A stretch of DNA of 64,000 bases from Youxingia wuxianensis (GCF_014385085.1 NZ_JACRTD010000005.1:157637-221636), one strand, 5' to 3'; shown: positions 26,564 to 36,577, counted from the first letter of the stretch. Numbers and translations are program-made. Notes: generated by a model from the sequence alone, not told the origin.

Positions 26564-27358
26564 ATGCGTGACAATACGCCAAAATCAACCCGAACACAGG
26601 GAGGTGATCCTATCGCTGATTATATCAGGGCAGACACGCGGCTGCCCGCCTATCTGCCGTATCCCCGTTTCCTGCTGAAAATGGAGATTTCACAGACCGC
26701 CAAGCTGCTGTATTCGCTGCTGTTAGACCGTTCCACCCTCTCCCAGAAAAACAAGTGGCTGGACGACGAGGGCAGGATTTATATTATCTATCCCATCGCG
26801 GAGATAGCAGAAATACTGGATAAAGGCAGCACCACCATCAAGGGGGCGCTTAATGAACTGGACACGGCGGGGCTGTTGGAACGGGAACGGGGCGGCTTCT
26901 CCGCACCGAACCGGCTTTATGTCAAAGTACCGCCAGTGCCACAGGTACAGTTTTCAGACCAACTGATGGCCGGAAGTCCGCCCCTCATAGAGCCGGAAAA
27001 CCGTCCTACTGATGGTCAGAAAACCGACCTTATGATGGTCGGAAAACCGTCCCCTAACCAAACTACTATAAACAACCTTACAGAGAGCCAAACAAAGGGA
27101 GTGAGTGGGGGGCCGTCCGCGCCCTATGGCCGATATGGAAATATTTTTCTGTCACAGACCGAATACGACGAGTTGCAGGCAGAGTACCCTGACAGGCTGG
27201 AACGGTTCATCGAGGAAATGAGCCGCTACCTTGCCGCCAACGGGAAAAGCTACCAGAACTATGCCGCCGCCCTGCGGATATGGGCGGGGAACGACAAAAA
27301 GGAAGCCCCTAAAAAGGGCATACCAGACTACTCATGCAAGGAGGGCGAGAGTTTATGA
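26564..27358 (+). CDS. RepA-type replication initiator (element A)
   Basis: The N-terminal ~100 residues are of the RepA_N type (PAYLPYPRFLLKMEISQTAKLLYSLLLDR, in pieces, with the winged-helix WLDDEGRIYIIYPIAEIAEIL). A linker and a C-terminal module AYGRYGNIFLSQTEYDELQ shared with the element B initiator follow. The start is unclear: ATG 26564 has no ribosome site, while a perfect GGGAGGTGATCC lies at 26600-26611 directly before an ATC codon. It probably initiates replication of the excised circle. Confidence 0.7.
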   Translation: MRDNTPKSTRTQGGDPIADYIRADTRLPAYLPYPRFLLKMEISQTAKLLYSLLLDRSTLSQKNKWLDDEGRIYIIYPIAEIAEILDKGSTTIKGALNELDTAGLLERERGGFSAPNRLYVKVPPVPQVQFSDQLMAGSPPLIEPENRPTDGQKTDLMMVGKPSPNQTTINNLTESQTKGVSGGPSAPYGRYGNIFLSQTEYDELQAEYPDRLERFIEEMSRYLAANGKSYQNYAAALRIWAGNDKKEAPKKGIPDYSCKEGESL

Positions 27359-28197
27359 AGAATGAAATCAACGCGGTTTTGGAGAATATGACGACCACCA
27401 TCCCGGAGCCGGAGGACTACACCGGCGAGGACGGTTTACTGTACTGCGGCAAGTGCCGCAAGCCGAAAGAAGCCTATTTTGCGCCGGATAAGGCCGCTAT
27501 CTTCGGGCGCGACCGCCACCCGGCAGAGTGCGACTGCCAGAGAACCGCCCGCGAGGAACGGGAAGCCGCCGAAAAGCGGCGCAGACACCTTGACACCGTG
27601 GAAGAACTGAAACGCCGGGGCTTTACCGACCCCACCATGCGGGACTGGACTTTCGAGAACGACAACGGCAGGAACCCGCAGACCGGGCTTGCCCGCCGGT
27701 ATGTGGAGCATTGGGAAGATATGCGGACAGACAATATCGGCTGCCTGTTCTGGGGCGGCGTAGGCACCGGCAAAAGCTACCTTGCAGGCTGTATCGCAAA
27801 CGCCCTCATGGAGAAAGAAATCCCCGTCCGCATGACGAACTTTGCTCTTATCCTCAATGACCTTGCCGCCAGCTTTGAGGGGCGCAACGAGTACATTTCC
27901 CGCCTTTGTCGTTATCCGCTGCTGATCCTTGACGACTTCGGCATGGAACGCGGGACGGAATACGGGCTGGAACAGGTGTTCAATGTGATTGACAGCCGTT
28001 ACCGCAGCGGCAAGCCGCTGATCGTCACGACCAACCTTACGCTGGACGACCTGCACAACCCGGAGGACACCGCCCATTCCCGGATTTATGACCGCCTGCT
28101 TTCCATGTGCGTCCCGGTACGCTTTACCGGCGACAACTTCCGGCAGGAAACCGCCAAGCGGAAAATGGAGAGCATGAAGAAACTGATTACCGACTGA
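27355..28197 (+). CDS. DnaC/IstB-like ATPase helicase loader (element A)
   Basis: 280 aa. An N-terminal Cys pair region (LYCGKCRKPK ... CDCQ) resembles a zinc finger, then an AAA+ core with Walker A WGGVGTGKSYLAG and Walker B LLILDDFGMER follows. It overlaps the initiator stop. With the initiator it forms a replication module. Nearly identical to 53717-54559. Confidence 0.82.
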   Translation: MKNEINAVLENMTTTIPEPEDYTGEDGLLYCGKCRKPKEAYFAPDKAAIFGRDRHPAECDCQRTAREEREAAEKRRRHLDTVEELKRRGFTDPTMRDWTFENDNGRNPQTGLARRYVEHWEDMRTDNIGCLFWGGVGTGKSYLAGCIANALMEKEIPVRMTNFALILNDLAASFEGRNEYISRLCRYPLLILDDFGMERGTEYGLEQVFNVIDSRYRSGKPLIVTTNLTLDDLHNPEDTAHSRIYDRLLSMCVPVRFTGDNFRQETAKRKMESMKKLITD

Positions 28198-28211
28198 AAG
28201 GAGTATTGCCT

Positions 28212-28406
28212 ATGGCAGATAACAAGCAGCACGACACCCGCACCACCCGCCGCCCTGACTGTGTGACGGAAATCCGCATGGGCAATTCCGTCCTTGTCGT
28301 GTCCGGCTATTTCAAGAAAGACACCACAACCACAGCCGCCGACAAAATGGCGCGGGTACTGGAAGCGGAAGCCGCTGCTACACAGGAGCCGACTTATCCG
28401 GCGTGA
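28212..28406 (+). CDS. tnpW: TnpW-family small protein (element A)
   Basis: 64 aa, with TEIRMGNSVLVVSGYFKKD and AADKMARVLEAE. It matches the small TnpW proteins found just upstream of large serine recombinases in Tn4451-like elements. AAAGGAG lies before ATG 28212. The role in transposition is unproved. Confidence 0.65.
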   Translation: MADNKQHDTRTTRRPDCVTEIRMGNSVLVVSGYFKKDTTTTAADKMARVLEAEAAATQEPTYPA

Positions 28407-28470
28407 ACCGGGGCATGGAAAAGCGGCCATGCCAGGGAGCATGACCGCTGGAACGAAAATCGGAAGTGCT

Positions 28471-28671
28471 TTAGCAATTCTTAATCTCATTCTCTATAAA
28501 ATAATTTGCAATTTCAAAGGCTTTTATTCTTCTCTTTGCCAATGTGATTTGTGATTTATAACGCTCGGAATTATCCTTTGATTCAAATGTTTTTACTGTT
28601 TCTCTTAGCTTGTGCAGAGTTGAATCAATTTGCCTTTTGGCCGCGGTTAATTCATCTATTGTATACTTCAT
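28471..28671 (-). CDS. Small conserved helical protein, 66 aa
   Basis: Starts MKYTIDELTAAKRQIDSTL and is helical and charged throughout (KSQITLAKRRIKAFEIANYF). A strong AAAGGAG site lies before ATG 28671. It is convergent with tnpW and absent from the corresponding place in element B. Its N-terminus is mirrored by the first residues of the methyltransferase at 22056. Function unknown. Confidence 0.6.
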   Translation of the reverse strand: MKYTIDELTAAKRQIDSTLHKLRETVKTFESKDNSERYKSQITLAKRRIKAFEIANYFIENEIKNC

Positions 28672-28866
28672 GTTTTCTCCTTTAACTTCTGATTTTTTTG
28701 TTAAATCAGAGTATACCACGGAGTTATGAACTTTTCTACTGCAAATATGGGACGACAACCCATACCATAAAAATCGGAAAATTGAAAAGCTGTAAAGAAG
28801 CAAATTTAACGCTTTTGCCGCTGTACAGCCCCCGCCGTTCCGTGGTACAATGAAACCACGGAATAG

Positions 28867-30763
<1,897 letters not shown>

Positions 30764-30840
30764 TAGTCCTCCTTTCCGACAGCCGAATAAACAGGTATAA
30801 TGTGTTGCTATCATTATACCATATCCCGCCGCCTAATGCA

Positions 30841-31014
30841 CTACTCGGACGCTAAAAATCCCGGATTTCCGGGCTTTTTCTGCAAATCCTTTACAATGAG
30901 TTTCTCAATCTTTTTATGGATTGTATCGGTTGCCTTTTCACTCGGCAACGCTTGAACAAGATAGGTGATTTTCCCTATTTTGCGTTCGGTTGTAATTGTC
31001 TGTTTTTTATCCAT
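30841..31014 (-). CDS. TnpW-like small protein of element 2
   Basis: 57 aa, MDKKQTITTERKIGKITYLV then a helix with TIHKKIEKLIVKD. It has the TnpW pattern and the same position, directly upstream of the serine recombinase. AAAAGGAGG precedes ATG 31014. Confidence 0.6.
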   Translation of the reverse strand: MDKKQTITTERKIGKITYLVQALPSEKATDTIHKKIEKLIVKDLQKKPGNPGFLASE

Positions 31015-31472
31015 TAGAAAAACCTCCTTTTCCTGTATGGATAAACTATATTCGTCAAAAGGCAAAAACGGGCGGTTGTTAGCTGCAACCTCACGGGAGT
31101 TTCACCCCGGCCCATGCTTATGGGTGCGCCGCGCAATACTTTGAGGGTGTTCAACGCGGGAGTATCATTGTGCCGCCTTGTATGTCGTCGCCCACAAGCT
31201 GCTAAACCTGTTTTACGGCGCGGTAGTTCTCGCTCGGCTTTTCCCCTATGGGGAAAAGCTGTCATGGCGTACCCGCCGACTGGCTCGGTACAGACGGAAT
31301 GTACCCGTTTGCCTGTTATGCTGCGCACCAAAGGCCGCTTTCTTTGTCAAAGAACAATAGGCTTTGTCGGCCTGCAAAAGCACATCAACAGCGGATATGC
31401 TTTTGCGGAACGACAAATAGCCCATAACGGGAAGCGTGGAAAGGGGACACGCTCCCCGCATGGGCTAAAAGA
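31015..31472. other. 458-base non-coding stretch with hairpins
   Basis: No gene is supported. Frames on both strands are open but lack ribosome sites and read as Arg/Pro/Ser-rich translations of structured DNA. Local inverted repeats include CTTTTCCCCTATGGGGAAAAG (split arms CTTTTCCCC and GGGGAAAAG near 31237-31258). It may hold the recombinase-operon promoter or a structured RNA. Confidence 0.4.
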
Positions 31473-31715
31473 TTATCCTACATGAAAAGCAAGGGTGCGG
31501 GTAATAAGGCGCACTTGCAGCCTGTTACGCATTTCCTCGTCCACATAGGAATAGGTATTGCCCGCGTCGTCTTTCAGCGTGCGGGTACAAAGTTTCGCTA
31601 TGTAACCCTCGTAGTGCTTCAAGATCGCGCACATGGCGGTTGTGTCGCCGTTTGCCGCTGCGGAAATGACAGGGAACGGCAACAGATTTTCAGACTTCCT
31701 AACGGTATTCATCAT
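31473..31715 (-). CDS. HTH domain protein of element 2, 80 aa
   Basis: PFPVISAAANGDTTAMCAIL and HYEGYIAKLCTRT match the small HTH protein paired with the sigma-like gene in Tn916/CTn elements. GGAGGG precedes two adjacent ATGs (31715, 31712). It overlaps the sigma-like gene by 17 bases. Distant homologue of 23410-23622. Confidence 0.65.
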   Translation of the reverse strand: MMNTVRKSENLLPFPVISAAANGDTTAMCAILKHYEGYIAKLCTRTLKDDAGNTYSYVDEEMRNRLQVRLITRTLAFHVG

Positions 31716-32136
31716 CTGCTTTTCCCTCCAAATACTGTTTGATTTTCGCAAGCGCGGATTTCCTGTGCCGGAAAACCGTCGTGCGTACAACATTCAGCAG
31801 TTCGCCAATTTCCGCGTCGCTCATATCCAAGAAGTAGGACAAAAGGATAATGTCGCGTTTCCTTTCGGGCAAAGCGTTAAGGGCTTCGGCAAGCAGTTCA
31901 TTTTTGACGAGTACATCAAAGCCGGACACTTGAAAACGGAAATAATCGCTTTCGTATTCGTCCGTTGTGAAAAGCTGCGCGAGTTCGCTTTCGCTCAAAT
32001 CCGAAAAAGTAACTTCGCGTGCTGCGCGTTTCGCAAGAGTGCGACGGTGGCTTTTCGCTTCGCCGACCAAAGTTTTCTTTGCTAATGCGTCGTACTGATG
32101 TTGTATTCTTTCCTTGTCGGAAGAAGATAGCTCCAT
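31699..32136 (-). CDS. Sigma-70 region 4 regulator of element 2
   Basis: 145 aa with a C-terminal LPERKRDIILLSYFLDMSD and EIGELLNVVRTTVFRHRK helix-turn-helix, as in sigma-70 region 4. ATG 32136 is eight bases after GGAAGGAGG; the GTG at 32145 is inside that site. It likely controls the recombinase and transfer genes. Confidence 0.75.
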   Translation of the reverse strand: MELSSSDKERIQHQYDALAKKTLVGEAKSHRRTLAKRAAREVTFSDLSESELAQLFTTDEYESDYFRFQVSGFDVLVKNELLAEALNALPERKRDIILLSYFLDMSDAEIGELLNVVRTTVFRHRKSALAKIKQYLEGKADDEYR

Positions 32137-32270
32137 AGAGTTCACCTCCTTCCCGCGTGGAGTAGAGGACGGGAGTTAAGGGCTTGTCCTCTCTGCCCCT
32201 TTCGCTCCGTACCCGTTCGGGAGATGGCTCTTGAGTGCGCTTTTCAGAAAAAAGTTGAAAAAAGCAAAAT

Positions 32271-32299
32271 GCGCCCGTCCGCAAGACGCGGACGGGCGC
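32271..32299 (-). terminator. Strong GC-rich hairpin, terminator
   Basis: GCGCCCGTCCGC pairs with GCGGACGGGCGC. On the minus strand it is followed by ATTTTGCTTTTTTC. It separates the short gene at 32320 from the sigma/HTH genes. Confidence 0.7.
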
Positions 32300-32319
32300 A
32301 AAGGAAATGTAAGCAGTAG

Positions 32320-32427
32320 CTAAATGTATTGACAGTTCACATTCATAGCCGGAATATCCCGCTTGCGGAGCATAGCTTTTTTTGACCGCAAAGCATTAGG
32401 CGGGTTACAGTAAATAAAAATGGACAC
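32320..32427 (-). CDS. Very small protein, 35 aa
   Basis: A GTG at 32427 follows CGGGGAGG at a good distance and opens a 35-codon frame: SIFIYCNPPNALRSKKA followed by a basic stretch with two Cys in all. The composition is protein-like and the ribosome site is strong. It lies between two terminators, downstream of the Cfr-like gene. It resembles short conserved frames downstream of resistance genes in Tn916-like elements, but no function is known. Confidence 0.45.
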   Translation of the reverse strand: MSIFIYCNPPNALRSKKAMLRKRDIPAMNVNCQYI

Positions 32428-32533
32428 GGCGATACCTCCCCGATACCGCCGTATCCTTAAAAAAGGGCGACTTTAATACACTACCCGCAATCCATTCTAT
32501 AATAGGGAACAGCGGCTTTTGCGCAATATTAAA

Positions 32534-32583
32534 TAAAAAAGCCGATAACACATAGGTTTTTTGACCTAATGCGTTATCGGCTC
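32534..32583 (-). terminator. Terminator of the Cfr-like operon
   Basis: AGCCGATAAC...GTTATCGGCT with an inner CATAGGT/ACCTAATG stem, followed on the minus strand by TTTTTTATTT. It lies 27 bases after the methyltransferase stop. Confidence 0.85.
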
Positions 32584-32609
32584 TGCGTCTATGCGTCTGG
32601 CACTTTTAA

Positions 32610-33593
32610 TCATTTTTTTTTGAATTTATTATATGTGTTAGCTAACTGTCCACAAGCCGCGTTAATCTCTCTGCCATGAGAAACTCTCATAGTAACTTCA
32701 AGTCCTGCTTGCTCTAATTGATGTTTGAATGCAACTATTTCCCGTTTCTGTGGTGCTTTAATTCTTGAATTGCTTGTTGGGTTGTATTGTAACACGTTAA
32801 TCATAACTTTTTTGCCCCGAAACCATTTTGCAAGTTGTCTTACATCTGAGGGCCGGTCATTTATACCCGGTAAAAGCAAATACGCAAAGACAATTTTGCG
32901 ATTATGCCTTTCAGAATAGGATAAGGCTTGCTTAACAACATCTTCAATAGCATATATGCGCATGTGAGGAATAATACGATTTCTTGCAGATTGTGTTGCT
33001 GCGTGTAAAGATATTGTCAACTGAATTTTAAGATGTTCCTCGCGCAATTTTTTTAATTGATCGACCGGACCAACTGTTGATATGGTAATGCCGTCGGTTG
33101 GAAAGTTGAGCCCATATCTATCTCGGAGAATATGGATTGCTTTTATCAAGTTGTCATAATTGAATAAAGGCTCTCCCATACCCATAAAAACGATACGGTT
33201 TACTTTTCGACGCAACAATATAATCTGTTGTACGATTTCTGACGATGTTAGATTACGAACAAAGCCATTTCGCCCGGACTCACAAAAAATACAACCAACA
33301 GGACAACCGACTTGTGTGCTCACGCAAACAGTTCCACCATCTCGCCGCTTGATAAAAACCGTTTCAATGTATTTGTTGTCTTTCAGTTCGTAAACATACT
33401 TTTCAGTATCACTGCTTTTGCAAATATTTTTTACCAACATTGATAGATTTTTTTTGCGTGGTAATTGCTTATATAATTCTTCATATAAGGCTTTTGCTTC
33501 ATTCTCGCCAATAACTTCCGACATTTCTTTGTAAGTAAATCCGTATGGATCATTCCGTACTTCCGCAGGCGTATATTTAGGTAAACGTTTCAT
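32610..33593 (-). CDS. Cfr/RlmN-family radical SAM 23S rRNA methyltransferase
   Basis: 327 aa. The radical SAM cluster motif is CPVGCIFC (residues ~97-104), followed by FMGMGEPLFNY, ISLHAATQSARNR and the C-terminal AACGQL carrying the methyl-relay Cys of RlmN/Cfr enzymes. All key residues seem present. RlmN methylates C2 and Cfr C8 of A2503 in 23S rRNA, and Cfr gives resistance to phenicols, lincosamides, oxazolidinones, pleuromutilins and streptogramin A. This protein is clearly of the superfamily but identical to neither reference sequence I know, so C2 versus C8 specificity is open. Its DNA is A+T-rich. It lies in a leader-regulated operon on a mobile element, which favours an accessory, drug-related role. 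Confidence 0.82.
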   Translation of the reverse strand: MKRLPKYTPAEVRNDPYGFTYKEMSEVIGENEAKALYEELYKQLPRKKNLSMLVKNICKSSDTEKYVYELKDNKYIETVFIKRRDGGTVCVSTQVGCPVGCIFCESGRNGFVRNLTSSEIVQQIILLRRKVNRIVFMGMGEPLFNYDNLIKAIHILRDRYGLNFPTDGITISTVGPVDQLKKLREEHLKIQLTISLHAATQSARNRIIPHMRIYAIEDVVKQALSYSERHNRKIVFAYLLLPGINDRPSDVRQLAKWFRGKKVMINVLQYNPTSNSRIKAPQKREIVAFKHQLEQAGLEVTMRVSHGREINAACGQLANTYNKFKKK

Positions 33594-33609
33594 TTTTATA
33601 TCCTTTCTT

Positions 33610-33795
33610 CTAAATAATAAAAGTTTGTTTTTCTGTATTTTTGATTACAATCTCTAATTTTTCTACATCAATGATATGCGTCAATTTGCATTTAGGGCAG
33701 AAAAGAGGAAAATCTTTTAATACAGTATTATGAAATACTTGAACTCTCGTCTTTCCGTTACAAATCGGACATTTTATCCAATATTTTTTAAGCAT
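33610..33795 (-). CDS. Cys-rich KTR-type small protein
   Basis: 61 aa zinc-ribbon-like protein with CPICNGKTRV and FCPKCK. It matches the cysteine-rich KTR proteins often found beside resistance genes in Tn916/CTn elements. It is the first full gene after the attenuator and ends 16 bases before the Cfr-like start. Function unknown. Confidence 0.7.
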   Translation of the reverse strand: MLKKYWIKCPICNGKTRVQVFHNTVLKDFPLFCPKCKLTHIIDVEKLEIVIKNTEKQTFII

Positions 33796-33820
33796 TATAT
33801 TTCACTCGTCCTTTTTACAC

Positions 33821-33864
33821 AAAAAAATGCAGGTCAATCCTCAACATGAGCATTGACCTGCATT
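33821..33864 (-). terminator. Attenuator terminator of the Cfr-like operon
   Basis: AATGCAGGTCAAT and ATTGACCTGCATT form a perfect 13-bp stem around a 13-base loop. On the minus strand it is followed by TTTTTGTG. It stands between the leader peptide and the KTR gene, so default transcription would stop here. Confidence 0.85.
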
Positions 33865-34016
33865 TATAATGCACAGAGCAGTACAACAAAACTAAGGCAT
33901 AGCTTGCACTATGTCTATACTATATCTATACGTCGTTAGTTTTTTGTATAGCATCCGCAAAATAAGCATGACAAAAAAGCCCATGTTGAAAATGGGAAAA
34001 TCCTTTTTTTCAATGC
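33865..34016 (-). promoter_or_regulatory. Competing hairpins of the leader region
   Basis: Downstream of the leader the RNA can form AAGCATTGAAAAAAAGG with CCTTTTTTGTCATGCTT (about 33964-34020), and AAAACTAA with TTAGTTTT around a TATAGATATAGTATAG-containing arm (33882-33942). Alternating stems before a terminator are typical of ribosome-mediated attenuation. Exact pairing choices need folding analysis. Confidence 0.55.
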
Positions 34017-34043
34017 TTATCTAATACGCATGCTATGCAACAT
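34017..34043 (-). CDS. Leader peptide of the Cfr-like operon
   Basis: ATG at 34043 follows AAAAGGAGG and encodes MLHSMRIR and then TAA. The stop codon lies at the base of the first long hairpin, so a stalled ribosome would alter downstream pairing. Short leaders of this sort precede erm, cfr-type and ABC-F genes. Confidence 0.65.
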   Translation of the reverse strand: MLHSMRIR

Positions 34044-34071
34044 AAACGCCGCCTCCTTTTACATAAATTTT

Positions 34072-34100
34072 ATTTTATCAGAAAATCAGTCTACTGTCAA
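34072..34100 (-). promoter_or_regulatory. Near-consensus promoter of the Cfr-like operon
   Basis: On the minus strand TTGACA (34100-34095) and TAAAAT (34077-34072) are separated by 17 bases. It is placed 28 bases upstream of the leader peptide start. Confidence 0.8.
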
Positions 34101-34193
34101 TACACAACAGGAAGTATTTAACCTAATGATATGAATTGTGTGGACATATCCAAAAAGAAAGGTGAACTGTAAAATGTAACAGGGTGAATGAAA

Positions 34194-34550
34194 ATGGCAA
34201 AAAGACCCGTACCATTGTACGACTTTAAGGCTTTCGGGGCAGCTATAAAAGCCGCGAGAAATGAATACGGCGAGAGCCGCAAAAAGGTAAGCGACGAGTT
34301 ATATATTTCCCCGCGCTACCTTGCGAATATCGAGAACAAGGGACAACAGCCGAGTTTACAGGTATTCTATGACCTTGTAACCCGGTATCATATTTCGGTA
34401 GATCAATTTTTCTTCCCGAACAGCAATGCGGAGAAATCCACCGGGCGGCGGCAGCTTGACGCGCTGCTGGACGGTATGAGCGATAAAGGCATACGGATTG
34501 TAACCGCAACAGCAAGGGAGATAACGGAAGTCGAAAAAGCAGAGGATTAA
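34194..34550 (+). CDS. XRE-family helix-turn-helix regulator
   Basis: 118 aa. The N-terminal HTH is AFGAAIKAARNEYGESRKKV followed by ISPRYLANIENKGQQPSLQV. It is divergent from the Cfr-like operon, so it may repress one or both sides. ATG 34194 sits about eight bases after AGGGTG; ATG 34188 is an alternative. It is followed by a terminator. Confidence 0.75.
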   Translation: MAKRPVPLYDFKAFGAAIKAARNEYGESRKKVSDELYISPRYLANIENKGQQPSLQVFYDLVTRYHISVDQFFFPNSNAEKSTGRRQLDALLDGMSDKGIRIVTATAREITEVEKAED

Positions 34551-34572
34551 CCTCACAATATGAGAAATCGGG

Positions 34573-34607
34573 AGATTGCAGCGCATGGCGGCTGCAATCT
34601 TTTTTTG
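34573..34607 (+). terminator. Terminator of the XRE regulator gene
   Basis: AGATTGCAGC pairs with GCTGCAATCT, followed by TTTTTTGCG. Confidence 0.8.
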
Positions 34608-34665
34608 CGTCCAAAATCAAAGGAACGCGCAACAAATACCGCCTTTCGGTGGGGGTATGGAGTAG

Positions 34666-34734
34666 ATAGCAAGCACAGCAAACGAGTACCCGTTTGCGGA
34701 AAATGCTTGTTGGGATAATCCCAAACCCTTATAC
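34666..34734 (+). other. Candidate oriT of element 2 (copy 1)
   Basis: It lies directly upstream of mobC. It holds GCAAACG-AGTACC-CGTTTGC and GTTGGGA-TAA-TCCCAAAC, two inverted repeats followed by CCTTATA. A closely related block lies inverted at 40166-40268. Position before mobC/relaxase and the paired repeats suggest oriT. No nick site is proved. Confidence 0.5.
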
Positions 34735-34751
34735 CGAAAGGCGGTGCGGAA

Positions 34752-35081
34752 ATGGAAAACCGAAAGAGAAATATACAGATGAAGTTTTACGTTACGGAAG
34801 AAGAAAAGCGGCTGATCGACGAGAAGATGAAGCAGCTTCCCATAAAGCAGTATGGGGCATACTTCCGTAAAATGGCGATAGACGGGTATATTCTTGTCGT
34901 TGACCGAAGCGACACAAAAGCATATATCCGGGAACTGCAAGCGGTGAGCCGGAACATCAACCAAATTGCAAAACGCGCCAATGCGACGGGGACGGTTTAC
35001 AGGCAGGATATAGAGGACATTAAAAAGGCGGTGGACGAGATATGGCGGTTACAAAGACGCACCCTATTAAATCAACCTTAA
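34752..35081 (+). CDS. mobC: MobC-like relaxosome protein of element 2
   Basis: 109 aa. KFYVTEEEKRLIDEKMKQL is the strand-helix start and LQAVSRNINQIAKRANATG the MobC signature. It overlaps the relaxase by 40 bases. It is only distantly related to the MobC of elements A and B. Confidence 0.82.
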   Translation: MENRKRNIQMKFYVTEEEKRLIDEKMKQLPIKQYGAYFRKMAIDGYILVVDRSDTKAYIRELQAVSRNINQIAKRANATGTVYRQDIEDIKKAVDEIWRLQRRTLLNQP

Positions 35082-36376
35082 AGGCTGCGATAGACTATAT
35101 CTTAAATCCCGAAAAGACAGACGGGAAGCTGCTTGCGTCCTCTTTCGGCTGCGGGCTGGAAACCGCCGATATTGAGTTTGCATGGACGCGGGAAGCTGCC
35201 GGAGATCGCGGCACACATTTAGGGCGGCACTTGATACAATCCTTTGCGGTGGGAGAAACCACACCGGAAGAAGCGCACAAAATCGGCATGGAACTTGCCG
35301 GGGCGGTATTAGGCGGCAAGTATGAGTTTGTTTTGACAACTCACGTCGATAAAGACCATCTGCATAATCACTTGATTTTCAACGCGGTTAGCTTCGTTGA
35401 CTACAAAAAGTACCATTCCAACAAGCAAAGCTATCACTTTATCCGGCGCACCAGCGACAGGATATGTAAAGAGCATGGGCTATCCGTCGTCGTACCGGGA
35501 CAGGACAAGGGAAAAAGCTATGCAGAATACACCGCCGAAAAGCAAGGGACAAGCTACAAAGCAAAGCTGAAAACGGCGATAGATACTCTCATTCCCCAAG
35601 TGAAAGATTTTGACGAACTGCTGCGCCGCTTGCAGGAAATGGGGTATGAAATCAAACAGGGCAAATACATTTCCTTTCGCGCTGCCGGACAGGAACGGTT
35701 TACCCGCACAAAGACGCTCGGCGCGGCCTATACGGAAGAAGCGATAAAGGAGCGTATCAAGGGCGTGTATGTTGCCAAAACAAAAACGCTGCGGGAAGAT
35801 AAGAAAATCCGGCTTGTCGTCGATCTTGAAAACAGTATCAAAGCCCAACAGTCGGCGGGCTATGAACGGTGGGCAAAAATCCATAATCTGAAACAGGCTG
35901 CTAAAAGCATGAACTTCCTAACCGAAAACAAGATTGAGTATTATAGCGAACTTGAAAGCAAGATAGCCGATATTATGACCGCTCATGACGCGGCGGCAAA
36001 GGCGGTTAAGGAAGTGGAACAGCGTATGTCTGATTTGTCGCTGCTTATCAAGCACACCACCACATACCGACAGTTAAAACCGATTTACGATGAATACCGA
36101 AAATCGCCGGACAAGGAAAAGTATCTGCGGGGGCATGAAAGCGAAATTATCCTGTTTGAAGCTGCGGCAAGGGCATTAAAGGAAATGCAGATAAAGAAGC
36201 TGCCCGATCTCGCCGCGCTGCGCAAGGAGTATAGAAGCTTAAACGACAGGAAAACCAAATTGTATGAAGATTATCGGCAAGCCAAGAAGCAAATGCAGGA
36301 ATACGGCGTTGTCAAAAAGAACGTCGATAGTATTCTTTACCCGTCCCAAAGCAGGGCGCGGGAGCAGGAGCGATAA
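35042..36376 (+). CDS. Relaxase of element 2
   Basis: 444 aa MobP-type relaxase with the metal motif THVDKDHLHNHLIFN (residues ~100-115), an N-terminal Tyr in AAIDYILNPEKT, and a helical C-terminal half (GYERWAKIHNLKQAAKSM, also seen in the relaxases of A and B). It would nick at the oriT candidate upstream and be coupled to VirD4 of the same element. Confidence 0.88.
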   Translation: MAVTKTHPIKSTLKAAIDYILNPEKTDGKLLASSFGCGLETADIEFAWTREAAGDRGTHLGRHLIQSFAVGETTPEEAHKIGMELAGAVLGGKYEFVLTTHVDKDHLHNHLIFNAVSFVDYKKYHSNKQSYHFIRRTSDRICKEHGLSVVVPGQDKGKSYAEYTAEKQGTSYKAKLKTAIDTLIPQVKDFDELLRRLQEMGYEIKQGKYISFRAAGQERFTRTKTLGAAYTEEAIKERIKGVYVAKTKTLREDKKIRLVVDLENSIKAQQSAGYERWAKIHNLKQAAKSMNFLTENKIEYYSELESKIADIMTAHDAAAKAVKEVEQRMSDLSLLIKHTTTYRQLKPIYDEYRKSPDKEKYLRGHESEIILFEAAARALKEMQIKKLPDLAALRKEYRSLNDRKTKLYEDYRQAKKQMQEYGVVKKNVDSILYPSQSRAREQER

Positions 36377-36525
36377 GGCGCAAAACATGGGGTGGCAAGT
36401 GGAATGTTAAGGGCTGAAAACGCCTGTGTTTCTGCGGCTTCCAGCGCATGAAAACGACATAGACGATAAAGTATATTCAAACCCGCAAAAACGGCTTTCT
36501 AATTGTCCACGCAAGGACAAAAAAA

Positions 36526-36569
36526 GAACAGGGGCGCGGTGCCGGAAATCGGCAACCGCGCCCCTGTTC
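36526..36569 (-). terminator. Terminator of the TTRAP gene
   Basis: GAACAGGGGCGCGGT and ACCGCGCCCCTGTTC form a 15-bp stem. On the minus strand it is followed by TTTTTTTGTCC. Confidence 0.85.
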
Positions 36570-36577
36570 TCTATGGG

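Noticed and set aside
31114..31485. A 123-codon plus-strand frame in the gap of element 2
   Set aside because: No ribosome site, biased composition, overlapping hairpins; such frames are often annotated as hypothetical in conjugative elements but lack support here.
32610..33593. Firm call as cfr
   Set aside because: Superfamily motifs are clear, but I cannot separate Cfr (C8) from RlmN (C2) specificity by eye, so no gene symbol was given.
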